64,000 nt of DNA, from positions 186,001-250,000 of the forward strand of contig JACPYS010000018.1 of assembly GCA_016195915.1 (NCBI GenBank), given 5' to 3'. This document shows, piece by piece, positions 16,503-24,998 of the stretch. This DNA comes from Betaproteobacteria bacterium (GTDB lineage: Bacteria; Pseudomonadota; Gammaproteobacteria; Burkholderiales; SG8-39). Within the stretch, counting starts at the first letter, position 1. The number at the start of each line of letters is the position of its first letter. The notes below the pieces were generated by a model. The model did not search any database. It saw only the letters and a program-made list of their open reading frames with translations, and was not told the DNA's origin. The position numbers and the translations under genes are program-made.

Positions 16503-17399
16503 ATGACCACGCGCACGCTGCAACGAGTCATTCCTTCGGTCGCCACTTCGGACGGCGCGGGCGTGAAGCTGCGCCGCAGCCTGGGCGCGAGCCAACTCGC
16601 GCGCCATGACCCGTTCCTGATGCTCGACGAGTTCTACTCGGACGATCCGGACGATTACCTGGCGGGCTTTCCTTCGCATCCGCACCGCGGCTTCGAGACG
16701 GTGACCTACATGCTCGACGGCCACATGCAGCACCACGACAGCGGCGGTAACACCGGCGACCTCGGGCCCGGCGACGTGCAATGGATGACGGCAGCGCGCG
16801 GCATCATCCATTCCGAGATGCCGCAGCAGAGCGAAGGCCGCATGCGCGGTTTCCAGCTCTGGCTCAACCTGCCGGCGAAGGAGAAGATGAAGCCCGCGGC
16901 ATACAGTGATGTTCCGGCAGGCGCGATTCCGGTCGCGACGCTGGATCATGGCGTCAAGGTCAAGGTGATCGCTGGAACGCTCGAACACGGCGGCAGGAAG
17001 ACAGCGGGGCCGATCCAGGGAATCAGCACCGACCCGCGCTACTTCGACGTGCATCTCGATGCACGCGCCGTGTTCGAAGGCGCCGTCCCGGCGGGGCACA
17101 ACGCGTTCCTGTACGCCTATGAAGGCGAAGCTGTGGTCGGCGAGGACCGCAAGGCCCTCGCGCATCGCGCGGCGGGGCTGCTCTCCGATGGCGACACGGT
17201 GCGCATCGAGGCAGGCGAGAAAGGTGCGCGCGTGCTGTTGCTCTCCGGAAAGCCGATCCGCGAGCCGGTCGTGCAATACGGCCCGTTCGTGATGAATACG
17301 CGCGAGGAGATCGAACAGGCGGTCAACGATTACCGGTCGGGCGCATTTGCGAAGGAGCCGGTGCGGCGCATCAAGGTGGCGCAGCCCGGTCCGGCCTGA
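16503..17399 (+). CDS. Pirin family protein
   Basis: 298-residue bicupin. The metal ligands are visible: HPHRGFETVTYMLDGHMQHHD gives three histidines and RGIIHSEMP gives His/Glu. Bacterial pirins can act as quercetinases or redox-linked regulators. The link to AzoR suggests a role in quinone or flavonoid chemistry. The size and the C-terminal second cupin match the family. Confidence 0.9.
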   Translation: MTTRTLQRVIPSVATSDGAGVKLRRSLGASQLARHDPFLMLDEFYSDDPDDYLAGFPSHPHRGFETVTYMLDGHMQHHDSGGNTGDLGPGDVQWMTAARGIIHSEMPQQSEGRMRGFQLWLNLPAKEKMKPAAYSDVPAGAIPVATLDHGVKVKVIAGTLEHGGRKTAGPIQGISTDPRYFDVHLDARAVFEGAVPAGHNAFLYAYEGEAVVGEDRKALAHRAAGLLSDGDTVRIEAGEKGARVLLLSGKPIREPVVQYGPFVMNTREEIEQAVNDYRSGAFAKEPVRRIKVAQPGPA

Positions 17400-17413
17400 G
17401 CTAACGGCCTTGC

Positions 17414-17854
17414 CTACACTCCCAGCCCCGGCAGGCGCCCGAGCCTGCAGCCATTGATCTTCCAGCCGCCATCCGGCTGCCGCTCCATCGGGTAGACCGC
17501 GAGCCAGGCCCGCCCTTCCGCATCGGTCATTCTCACCGTTTGCACGACCTCGCCCTCGATCAACACGGGCGCCTCGAAGTGCACGCTCCTCGGCCGGTAG
17601 ACGACGGGGTAGGAACTGCGCACCATCTCGATGAACGACTCCGCCGTTCCGAAGGCCGAGCGTATGCCCGGTGCGGCGTAGGAGAACGCGCCCGGCGCAT
17701 CGTCGCGCTGGAAGGCGTCGAGTTGGGCCTCGATGACGCTACGCACCGCGCGGGCTTCGCCGGGCGCGAGGCCTTGTGCCGCGCTCGCAAACGGCAGGAG
17801 CGCGGCGAGCACTGCCAAAAGCCCGCGCCGCAGCAGGTCGAGACCACATTTCAT
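17414..17854 (-). CDS. DUF4864-like exported protein
   Basis: 146 residues with a signal peptide (LLAVLAALLPFASAAQG). The mature part opens RSVIEAQLDAFQRDDAPGAFSYAAP and includes ETFIEMV-like AESFIEMVRSSYPVVYRP, then WLAVYPMERQPDGGWKINGC, matching DUF4864. Function unknown; an NTF2/SnoaL-like fold is likely. The ATG at 17854 is chosen because it places the signal peptide at the start. It follows the DUF445 gene by 52 bases on the same strand. Confidence 0.75.
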   Translation of the reverse strand: MKCGLDLLRRGLLAVLAALLPFASAAQGLAPGEARAVRSVIEAQLDAFQRDDAPGAFSYAAPGIRSAFGTAESFIEMVRSSYPVVYRPRSVHFEAPVLIEGEVVQTVRMTDAEGRAWLAVYPMERQPDGGWKINGCRLGRLPGLGV

Positions 17855-17906
17855 CCGGGAAATTATAGTTCCGCAGGAACTCGCGCGTGCCTTTCGCGAT
17901 CGACCC

Positions 17907-19220
17907 CTAACCCGCCGCAAACCGCGTGAGCGAATAGATGATCAGCCCGGCCGCGCCGCCGACCAGCGTGCCGTTGATGCGGATGTACTGCAGGTCGACG
18001 CCAATGTGCAGTTCCAGTTCCTGCACCAGCTTCTCGTCCTGCCAGGTATTGACCTGCCGCTCGATGAACCGGCCGACGGCGGCGCGGTGCTCGGCGACGA
18101 ACGGCGGCACCGCCTCGAGGACCTGCTCGTTGATCCAGTCCTTGATCTCCGGGTCGGCGTCGAGTTGCGCGGCGAGCGTGCGCATCAACTCGACCAGCTT
18201 GGCGTGGACCGCCGAGCCTTCCTCGCGCAAATCGGCCTCGAGCCACGCCCGCAGGTCGGACCACAACCGACCGAGATAGCCGGCGGTCGCCGCGCTGCTC
18301 AGCACGTCGTCGCGCAGCTGTTCGATTTTCTCCCGGGTGGAGGGGTCGGCCTTGAGCTTGCCGATGAACTCCTCCACGTAGGCGTCGAAGCGCTTGCGCA
18401 GTTCGTGTTCGCGGTCGCTCCTCATTGCCCCCAGCCTGGCGATCGCGAAATCCAGGATCTTCCCGGCCGCCATCTGGTCGAGTTGCAGCGATTCGGTCAG
18501 CCAGCGTATGAGCGGCCACTGCTTTGAGATCTCGCCGGCGATGTACTGGCGGGTTTCATCGCTGGAGAGGATATCGTGCATGCTAGCGAGGGCCTCGTCG
18601 AGCAAGGCGTGGTGGCGCTTGTTCTCCGTCAGCACGTCGAGAATCCTCCCTGCCAGCGAGGCAATATCCAGTTCGTACAGCCTCGCGGTGATCGTGCTGC
18701 GCAGAAAATCGCGCACGCGACGATCATCCAGCGCATTCAGGGCGTACGCAAGGAACCGCGTTGCATAGGAGGCGAGTGTTTCCGCGGACGCGGGTTTCAG
18801 CAGCCACTCGGAAAGCCGCTCCGCAGGATTGACTTCCCTGATCTTCGCCACCAGCGCCGTAATGGTGAGGAATTGCGCCTGGATGAACTCGCCCATGCCC
18901 TGGGCGATGCGCGCCTTGTTGCGCGGAATGATGGCCGTATGCGGCAGCGGAAGATTGAGGGGGTGGCGGAACAGCGCGACCACCGCGAACCAGTCGGCCA
19001 GGGCGCCGACCATCGCGGCCTCGCAGGTCGCCGCAACGAAGGCGAGGACCGGATAGCGCGCCGCGAACAGAGCGGTCGTGGCGTAAATGACCGCGGCAAT
19101 CACCAGCAGCCCGGTCGCGAGACGCTTGACGCGGGCGAGTTCGCGCGGCTTCAAGGGAACGCCGCCGGTGTTCGGGTCACCGGGCGGTGGCTGTTGATTC
19201 ATGCTATGCGCGTAGTTCAC
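17907..19220 (-). CDS. DUF445 family membrane protein (YjiN-like)
   Basis: 437 residues. One or two N-terminal membrane segments (GLLVIAAVIYATTALFA, then AFVAATCEAAMVGALADWFAVVALF) carry the ADWFAVVALFRHP signature of DUF445, and a final hydrophobic segment ends the protein (LVGGAAGLIIYSL). The long middle part is helical and probably on one side of the membrane. Function unknown. The GTG at 19220 has a GAGGA site; the ATG at 19202 is the alternative. Confidence 0.85.
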   Translation of the reverse strand: MNYAHSMNQQPPPGDPNTGGVPLKPRELARVKRLATGLLVIAAVIYATTALFAARYPVLAFVAATCEAAMVGALADWFAVVALFRHPLNLPLPHTAIIPRNKARIAQGMGEFIQAQFLTITALVAKIREVNPAERLSEWLLKPASAETLASYATRFLAYALNALDDRRVRDFLRSTITARLYELDIASLAGRILDVLTENKRHHALLDEALASMHDILSSDETRQYIAGEISKQWPLIRWLTESLQLDQMAAGKILDFAIARLGAMRSDREHELRKRFDAYVEEFIGKLKADPSTREKIEQLRDDVLSSAATAGYLGRLWSDLRAWLEADLREEGSAVHAKLVELMRTLAAQLDADPEIKDWINEQVLEAVPPFVAEHRAAVGRFIERQVNTWQDEKLVQELELHIGVDLQYIRINGTLVGGAAGLIIYSLTRFAAG

Positions 19221-19256
19221 GGTTTCCTCGCGTTGGGGCGCCGGCAGCCCGGTGCA

Positions 19257-20336
19257 TCAGAGTAGCAGCGGTTCCGCGGCGCCCGAGTCTTCGTCCTCGC
19301 CGAGCAATCCATGCGCGCCCACGCCGAGCAGGCGCACCGCTCTCCGGCCGGCCTCCGTCCGTTCGAGCAACAGCAACGCGCGCGCAGCCATGTCCCCGCC
19401 GTCGCGGGTTGGCGCCGCGCCGGTGTGGCTGCGCGTCACGGTGGAAAAATCAGCGTAACGCACCTTGATCGTAACGGTGCGCGCGCGAAGCTTCTTCCTG
19501 CGCAGCGATTCGGCGACGCGTTGCGCGAGCCGCTCGATTTCGCGCCGGATTTCGCTCGCGTCCCGCAGGTCGTCGGCGTACGTGGTTTCGCCCGAAATCG
19601 ATTTCCACGGCCGGTCCGGCTGCACGGGCCGAGGATCGTCGCCGTGGGAGAGGCGCGTGAGCCATTCGGCGAGACCGCCGACGGTGCGGCGCAGGAGCGC
19701 AGCGTCGGCGCTGCGCACGTCCACCAGACGCTCGATGCCGATCGCCCGCAGTTTCTTCGCGGTGACCGGCCCCACGCCCCAGAGCGCATCGACCGACAGT
19801 TCCTGCAGAAACAGCTCGACACGCTCCGGCGGAATCACTGTGAGCCCGTCGGGCTTTTTCCAGCCAGAGGCGATCTTCGCGAGAAACTTGTTCGGCGCCA
19901 CACCGGCCGAGGCGGTCAGATTCAATTCCTCGCGGATGCGCGCCTTGATCGTCTTCGCGATGGGCGTGGCGAGCGGCTCGCCCCACAGGTTTTCGGTGAC
20001 ATCCAGGTAGGCTTCATCGAGCGAGAGCGGCTCCACCAGCGGCGTGCACGAGCGCAGGATTTCCATCACTCGTTGCGAGGCTGCGCGGTAGCGCGCGAAA
20101 TCCGGGCGCACGATCACCAGTTCCGGGCACAGGCGCAGCGCGCGCGACATCGGGATCGCGGAGCGCACACCGAAGGCGCGGGCCTCGTAGCTCGCGGCGG
20201 CGACCACGCCGCGCGATTGCGGAGAGCCGCCTACCGCGAGCGGCCGGCCGCGCAGCGCCGGATCGTCGCGCTGTTCGACCGACGCATAGAACGCGTCCAT
20301 GTCCACGTGGATGATGCGGCGCGGGGCGTCGGGCAT
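19257..20336 (-). CDS. dinB: DNA polymerase IV (Y-family translesion polymerase)
   Basis: 359 residues, the usual Pol IV length. It performs error-prone synthesis past damaged template. Motifs seen: IHVDMDAFYASVEQRDDPALRG with the first metal Asp, YEARAFGVRSAIPM, PLSLDEAYLDVT with the catalytic Asp-Glu, and VGPVTAKKLRAIGI helix-hairpin-helix. The ATG at 20336 is picked because it starts the canonical palm sequence; the frame stays open far upstream without homology. No LexA-type CTGT-N8-ACAG box is visible upstream. The C-terminus lacks an obvious QLxLF clamp motif, ending in EPLLL. Confidence 0.93.
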   Translation of the reverse strand: MPDAPRRIIHVDMDAFYASVEQRDDPALRGRPLAVGGSPQSRGVVAAASYEARAFGVRSAIPMSRALRLCPELVIVRPDFARYRAASQRVMEILRSCTPLVEPLSLDEAYLDVTENLWGEPLATPIAKTIKARIREELNLTASAGVAPNKFLAKIASGWKKPDGLTVIPPERVELFLQELSVDALWGVGPVTAKKLRAIGIERLVDVRSADAALLRRTVGGLAEWLTRLSHGDDPRPVQPDRPWKSISGETTYADDLRDASEIRREIERLAQRVAESLRRKKLRARTVTIKVRYADFSTVTRSHTGAAPTRDGGDMAARALLLLERTEAGRRAVRLLGVGAHGLLGEDEDSGAAEPLLL

Positions 20337-20342
20337 CCGGAA

Positions 20343-20359
20343 AGTGTAGCGCCTACACT
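20343..20359. promoter_or_regulatory. Palindrome in the dinB upstream region
   Basis: AGTGTAG-CGC-CTACACT is a perfect 7-base-arm palindrome 7 bases upstream of the dinB start, so it may be an operator or a 5' leader hairpin. It is followed by a five-T run on the plus strand, but no plus-strand gene ends there. Confidence 0.4.
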
Positions 20360-20382
20360 GTTTTTCACCTGCCGGACATTGT

Positions 20383-20410
20383 TTGACATTCCCGCCGGCG
20401 AAATTTGCTA
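20383..20410 (+). promoter_or_regulatory. Likely sigma-70 promoter for the 20421 gene
   Basis: A perfect -35 TTGACA (20383-20388) is followed after 16 bases by a weak -10 TTGCTA (20405-20410). The start codon lies about 10 bases further on, so the message would be nearly leaderless. Confidence 0.45.
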
Positions 20411-20420
20411 CCGTAGTTTC

Positions 20421-20789
20421 ATGCCCTGCCTGATCAATTACGCCGTTCGCGACGGCTTGCTGCGCGCCGAGGTCCGGGGGAAATCGTCCTATCGGGATGC
20501 GGCATGGATTGCGCGGGACATCGTCAGGCAGACCGCCGAACAGGCGGTGCGCTGTGTGCTCATCGATGTACGCCGGCTCGCCGAGCGGCTCGGCATGCTG
20601 GGGTCTCTTTCGATGGCGACGGGCGATCCCGGGGACGTGTACGGATACCGGGTTGCCGTGGTGGACGTGAAGGAAAACGACGGCTACTACGCACGGCACG
20701 AGATCGCCGCCAGGAACCGCGGCTACGCTCTGCGCTGCTTCACCGATTCCGCCGAAGCGAGGAACTGGCTGCTGGACGGGCGCCACTGA
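20421..20789 (+). CDS. Conserved hypothetical protein, SpoIIAA/STAS-like
   Basis: 122 residues. The pattern INYAVRDGLLRAEVRGKSSYRDAAWIARDIVRQ, then VRCVLIDVRRLAERLG and EIAARNRGYALRCFTDSAEARNWL, is that of small cytoplasmic SpoIIAA-like/STAS-related proteins. The family assignment is from general layout, not a diagnostic motif. It is divergent from dinB. Confidence 0.65.
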   Translation: MPCLINYAVRDGLLRAEVRGKSSYRDAAWIARDIVRQTAEQAVRCVLIDVRRLAERLGMLGSLSMATGDPGDVYGYRVAVVDVKENDGYYARHEIAARNRGYALRCFTDSAEARNWLLDGRH

Positions 20790-20870
20790 GCGCCGGCCGC
20801 GCCGGGCCGCGCGCGGCGAACCCCCAGTGCAGCGTCAACCCCGCGGGCGCGCGGCCCGTTGTGCAGTGTC

Positions 20871-21440
20871 ATGTCGTGCCCATTTCCCGGTCTGCCCGCA
20901 GGCGTCGCGGTGCACCTGATCCAGCGCGCCCACGCGCGCGCGGCGTGTTTCTTCCGCGCGCGCGATCGTGCCGCCTATCTGCTCTGGCTGCGCGTCTATG
21001 CGGGGCGATACGAATGTTCCGTGCATGCCTACGTGCTGATGGGCAATCATGTGCACCTGTTGCTCACGCCGTCGCGCGGTGGCAGCGCGGAGGGCCTCAT
21101 GCACGCGTTGCGCGCGCGCCATGCGCGCTACGCCCAGGATACCTACCGGCACGCCGGTGCGCTGTGGGAGGAAGGCTTCGAAGCTTCGCCGGTCCATGCC
21201 AGGCGGTACCTGCTCGCGTGCATGCGCTATATCGAACTCAACCCGGTGCGTGCGCATCTCGTCGAGCGGCCGGGCGACTACCCATGGTCGAGTTTCCGCG
21301 CGAACGGTCTCGGGCAGGCGGACGCGCTGGTCACACCGCATCCGCTCTACTGCGCGCTGGCGCGCACACCCGATGCCCGCCAGGCTGCATATCGCGCGCT
21401 GTGCCAACGCGCGCCGTGTATGCTCGGCGCCCGGCACTGA
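20871..21440 (+). CDS. REP-associated tyrosine transposase (RAYT)
   Basis: 189-residue Y1 HUH-type protein. The metal-binding HVH is seen in YVLMGNHVHLLLTP, and the conserved end block ACMRYIELNPVRAHLVERPGDYPWSSF with a possible catalytic Tyr is intact. RAYTs are single-copy domesticated transposases that mobilise REP palindromes. The ATG at 20871 is used; a TTG four codons upstream is possible. GC-rich palindromic sequence and two copies of GTGCAGyGTCA (about 20827 and 20861) lie just before it, which may be its REP-like targets. Confidence 0.85.
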   Translation: MSCPFPGLPAGVAVHLIQRAHARAACFFRARDRAAYLLWLRVYAGRYECSVHAYVLMGNHVHLLLTPSRGGSAEGLMHALRARHARYAQDTYRHAGALWEEGFEASPVHARRYLLACMRYIELNPVRAHLVERPGDYPWSSFRANGLGQADALVTPHPLYCALARTPDARQAAYRALCQRAPCMLGARH

Positions 21441-21458
21441 ATTGCAACGGAGGATAAG

Positions 21459-22229
21459 ATGGCCGTCCCTGGCTACGCCGAAATCGCCGCCGCGCTCGAG
21501 CGCCTGCTGAGAATGCGCGCGATTCCCTTCGGCATGAAATTGTTCAAGACCACCGCTGAGATGGAGGCGATCCCGAAGATCCGGCGGCCGGCATCGGTAC
21601 ACACGCTCGACCAGATTGTCGCGCAGGCCGCGCGCCTCGGTTGGACAGTGGGGATTACCGCCGCTGACCTGGTCGGAGATCAGTGCCGGGCGGTGGTCGG
21701 CCTCGGCGGTCAGGACGAGAAATGGCGCTCGGGCCGGCACATGGCCGGCGTCTGGTTCGCCACCGTTGAAGACGCGGGCCGGCACCAGGCGTCGATGGAC
21801 GTGGTACCGCTCGGCAGCTTCCAGTCGCTCGCCGTTTCACCCCTGGCCTCGGGTCGCCTCGATCCGCCGGACATCGCGCTGTTCTACGCCACCCCGGGTG
21901 CGATGATGTATTTCATCAACGGACTGCAGTGGTCGGGTTACACGCGCTTCGACTGGAGCGTGGTGGGCGAGTCGGCCTGCGCCGATTCCTGGGGCCGTGC
22001 GCTGAAGACGCGCGAGCCGAGTCTGTCCATCCCGTGCTTCGCGGAACGGCGCTACGGCGGCGTGCTCGATGACGAGATGCTGATGGCGCTGCCGCCGGAT
22101 CAGCTCGCCAAGGCGATCGCAGGGATGGAGGCGCTGGCGAAGAACGGCTTTCGCTATCCGTTTCCCCAATATGGCATCCAGCAGGACGTGCGCGCGGGAA
22201 TGGCGGTGAGTTACCCCGAGCGCAAGTAG
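21459..22229 (+). CDS. DUF169 family protein
   Basis: 256 residues of the DUF169 family: a PFGMKLFKTTAEMEAIPKIRRP start with the typical 'V/G-x-LF' pattern, the GITAADLVGDQCRAVVGLG centre and DIALFYATPGAMMYFINGLQW, then SCFAERRYGG-like IPCFAERRYGG. The family is found in archaea and bacteria with no established reaction. It starts 19 bases after the RAYT stop. Confidence 0.85.
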   Translation: MAVPGYAEIAAALERLLRMRAIPFGMKLFKTTAEMEAIPKIRRPASVHTLDQIVAQAARLGWTVGITAADLVGDQCRAVVGLGGQDEKWRSGRHMAGVWFATVEDAGRHQASMDVVPLGSFQSLAVSPLASGRLDPPDIALFYATPGAMMYFINGLQWSGYTRFDWSVVGESACADSWGRALKTREPSLSIPCFAERRYGGVLDDEMLMALPPDQLAKAIAGMEALAKNGFRYPFPQYGIQQDVRAGMAVSYPERK

Positions 22230-22268
22230 GCCGCGCGGCGGGTCAGGTGCAGCCAGGCGGCAGGCGAT

Positions 22269-23135
22269 TCATGCGCTCTTCTTCAGGCGGCTCGTCAGCA
22301 GCCTGATGCGTTCCGCCAGTGAACGGAGCATCGTCTCCGCGAATTCGGGGCTGGTCTTGACGAGAGCCAGAAAGGCATTGCGGTTGATGGGAAGCAGCGA
22401 GCAGTCAGTCTCCGCGACCGCGCTGGCAAGGCGCGGCGCCTGCTCGAGCAGCGCAATCTCGCCGAACACGCCGCCCGGCCCGAGCCGCTCGACCACGCTC
22501 TCACCGACCGAGACCGCCACGCGGCCTTCCAGCACCGCGTACATCCTGATCCCGGACTGGCCTTCCTTCACGATCGGCCTGCCGCGGTCGAAATGAACCG
22601 GAGGTTCGTCGGTCAATCCGCGCACCAGGTCGGCCAGCAACTCCTGATCGAATGCGGCCGATTCCTTCCAGGCACCCTCCTTCGTCAGGGCGCGGCTTGC
22701 CTTCAGCCGGCGAATCGTCTCGCGCAAACGACTGATCATGATGCTCATGAACATGAGCGCGAACCGCGGTTTCCTGGCCAGCGCCTTGCGAAACTGCCCT
22801 TCGTCGAGCGCGATCACCCGGCATGGCGTCTTCGCGATCGCGGTCGCGCTGCGCGGCGACTGGCTTATCGCGGTGAGTTCACCGAAGATTTCGCCCGCCT
22901 TCACGCCGCCTATGGCCTTGTTATTCGCAATCAGGCCTACCTCGCCCTGGAGCAGCAGGTACATCTTGTCGCTCTGGAGCAGAATGCGGCGGCCTTTCTG
23001 GTTTTCAGCGAAGAACTTCGTGCCCTGTTCGACGCGGCCGGCCTTGCCGCCGGACTTGAAGAATTCCAGCGCGACGGCCGGATCGTACATCGGACTTTGG
23101 GCGGGCATGCCCGTATTCGCATTCGTCTGTTTCAC
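22269..23135 (-). CDS. Protein with two cyclic-nucleotide-binding (CNMP) domains
   Basis: 288 residues. The first CNMP domain carries GEIFGELTAISQSPRSATAIA, a good phosphate-binding cassette. The second carries GGVFGEIALLEQAPRLASAVAE, which keeps the Arg but has Leu in place of Ser/Thr. There is no effector or DNA-binding domain, so it may be a cAMP-sensing adaptor. The GTG at 23135 has a GGGGAGAG site; the frame continues 23 codons upstream. A CNMP domain recurs in the kinase at 24999, so a shared ligand is possible. Confidence 0.8.
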   Translation of the reverse strand: MKQTNANTGMPAQSPMYDPAVALEFFKSGGKAGRVEQGTKFFAENQKGRRILLQSDKMYLLLQGEVGLIANNKAIGGVKAGEIFGELTAISQSPRSATAIAKTPCRVIALDEGQFRKALARKPRFALMFMSIMISRLRETIRRLKASRALTKEGAWKESAAFDQELLADLVRGLTDEPPVHFDRGRPIVKEGQSGIRMYAVLEGRVAVSVGESVVERLGPGGVFGEIALLEQAPRLASAVAETDCSLLPINRNAFLALVKTSPEFAETMLRSLAERIRLLTSRLKKSA

Positions 23136-23295
23136 GCGCTCTCCCCTGGTCGGAACGACGCAAGCTGTTGCGTCCGGATTATGCCGGAATCGAAATGAGA
23201 TCATCGCGGCGATCGACGCGACGGCGAAGCGGGGATCCGGCGCGTGCTTCGGCTAGAATGCGCTCCCCGCTCGTTCGAGCTTCCGGAACCCACCC

Positions 23296-23802
23296 ATGAC
23301 CATTTCAATGTACCAGGCGAGCGCTCCACGCTTCGTCCACGCGCTGCAAAACCTCTCTGCCATCCTCGACAAGGCGCAGGCCCACGTAGATGCGAAAAAA
23401 CTCGATGTGTTGACCTTTACAAACTACCGGCTTTATCCGGACATGCTGCCGATGACGCGCCAGGTGCAGATCGCCTGCGACGCGGCCAAGGGCGTCGTGG
23501 CGCGGCTCGCCGGTGTGGACATTCCGAAACATGAGGACACGGAAACAACGATCACGGAACTCAAGGCGCGTATCGCGAAGACGATCGATTTCGTCCGCGG
23601 TTTCAAGCCGGCCCAGATCGACGGTACCGAAGAGCGCGAAATCGTCCTCAAGATCCGCGGTACCGACGTGAAATTTACCGGTATTCAGTATCTGCTCGGC
23701 TTCGCGCTGCCCAACCTGTATTTCCACGTCACGACCGCGTACAACATCCTGCGCCACAACGGCGTGGAGATCGGCAAGAGCGATTACATCGGAAACCCGT
23801 GA
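23296..23802 (+). CDS. DUF1993 family protein
   Basis: 168 residues with the DUF1993 layout: SMYQASAPRFVHALQNLSAILDKAQ, RLYPDMLPMTRQVQIACD, then FLLGFALPN-like YLLGFALPNLYFHVTTAYNILRHNGVEIGK. The family has a DinB-like four-helix bundle and unknown function. It stands alone here. Confidence 0.88.
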   Translation: MTISMYQASAPRFVHALQNLSAILDKAQAHVDAKKLDVLTFTNYRLYPDMLPMTRQVQIACDAAKGVVARLAGVDIPKHEDTETTITELKARIAKTIDFVRGFKPAQIDGTEEREIVLKIRGTDVKFTGIQYLLGFALPNLYFHVTTAYNILRHNGVEIGKSDYIGNP

Positions 23803-23811
23803 ACCGCAGCT

Positions 23812-24339
23812 TCAGCGCACGCCAGGCGGCGGGGGAGGTGGTGAGCCGGGCGGCGGCGGGGGCGGCGCCGTGTAGGCGGCCGGCGCGGCGCGGCGCGAAT
23901 TGTCGAATCGCCCGTATACCGGAACCTGGTGCCCCTTCGCGTACATGCACTGCTGGTATCCGATGTCGTACCTCTGTTGCATGGTTTGCCCGGAACTGCT
24001 CGCGGCGCCGGCACCGGCCACAGAGCCGATGACCAGGCCGGCACCCGCGCCCGTCGCCGCGCTGCGGTGACCGCCCATGACGGCGCCGGCGAGTGCACCG
24101 ACGCCTGCGCCGATGGCCGCGCTCTTCACTCCGCTATCGACGGAGGCCTGATCCGGCGTCGACCCGCCGGATTGCAGGCTCGCGAACTGACGGCAATCCA
24201 TGTCATCGACGCGGAACTGGTCAAAACTCTTGCCACTGCCCGGAAGGACCATCGCGCTCGGTCCGCTGGGCACCGAAGCACAGGCCCCGAGCAGAAGCGC
24301 CGCGGCCGCCAAAGCAGTAAATCGCAACGAATGGGTCAT
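23812..24339 (-). CDS. Lipoprotein with glycine-zipper region and Pro-rich tail
   Basis: 175 residues. Lipobox LLGAC follows the signal segment. A glycine-zipper (AAIGAGVGALAGAVMGGH, then AATGAGAGLVIGSVAGAGAAS, about residues 74-112) matches the YMGG/Gly-zipper type of outer-membrane-associated proteins. A block with a CMYAKGHQVPVYG motif follows, then a proline tail (PPPPPPGSPPPPPPG). Likely a cell-envelope lipoprotein; function unknown. Confidence 0.8.
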   Translation of the reverse strand: MTHSLRFTALAAAALLLGACASVPSGPSAMVLPGSGKSFDQFRVDDMDCRQFASLQSGGSTPDQASVDSGVKSAAIGAGVGALAGAVMGGHRSAATGAGAGLVIGSVAGAGAASSSGQTMQQRYDIGYQQCMYAKGHQVPVYGRFDNSRRAAPAAYTAPPPPPPGSPPPPPPGVR

Positions 24340-24362
24340 GGGTTCTCAGTTCGAAAATACGA

Positions 24363-24791
24363 TCAGCCGGGCGGCGGTGTAGGTGACACGCGCTGCCAGC
24401 CGCCGGCGCATTGGCTCACGTACGGGTAGTAGGCTTTCGATTCCGCGCAGTAGTACCAATAACCCTGCGGAGCCGAAGACTGAGGCGCCTGCGGCGCGGG
24501 CGCTACCTGCGGGCTGCCCTGTTCGACATACGACGGCTGCGAATAGGGCACCGAGACCACAGGCGGGTAATACACGGGCGGATAGTACGGTCCATAGGCA
24601 TAGTAGGGAGGGTAATACCAGCGCGGGCCGTATAACCCGTAGGCGACGGCAAGCGGGACGCCGACAGCGACGCCAAAGCCCCAGCCCCCCCAGTGACCAC
24701 CACCGCGGCGAGGTCCGGCAAATGCCGAAGCACTCGCAAAAAATGTCATTAAAATCAAAGACAACGCCAAGGCAACTTTGGTGGATTTCAT
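24363..24791 (-). CDS. Exported Tyr/Pro-rich small protein
   Basis: 142 residues: signal peptide (ALSLILMTFFASASAFA), a Gly/Trp-rich stretch (GGGHWGGWGFGVAVGVP), a Tyr-Pro repeat region (YYPPYYAYGPYYPPVYYPP) and a C-terminal GYWYYCAESKAYYPYVSQCAGGW with two cysteines. Similar secreted proteins with the YYC...YYPYV..C motif are common in betaproteobacteria and have no known function. It lies 23 bases upstream of the glycine-zipper lipoprotein gene on the same strand. Confidence 0.8.
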   Translation of the reverse strand: MKSTKVALALSLILMTFFASASAFAGPRRGGGHWGGWGFGVAVGVPLAVAYGLYGPRWYYPPYYAYGPYYPPVYYPPVVSVPYSQPSYVEQGSPQVAPAPQAPQSSAPQGYWYYCAESKAYYPYVSQCAGGWQRVSPTPPPG

Positions 24792-24998
24792 GATCGTCCT
24801 CGATGCCGGCAGGCGAGGTTAATGGTAAGACGACAGAGTAACAAGACCGTTCGACGCCGGAGGGCCTAATTGGTAACAATTTGTTTCCCCCGGGGCGCGG
24901 CGTTGCCCGGCGCGAGCGGGATCAAACGCGCTTCGACCGGTCGCGCAGCTACCAGCCGATTTACACTTGCGGTTGCCTCAGGCCAATAAAGAGAATCC

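Noticed and set aside
19257-20786. 509-residue form of DNA polymerase IV starting at 20786
   Set aside because: The extra 150 N-terminal residues have no homology style and overlap the 20421 gene; Pol IV begins at 20336.
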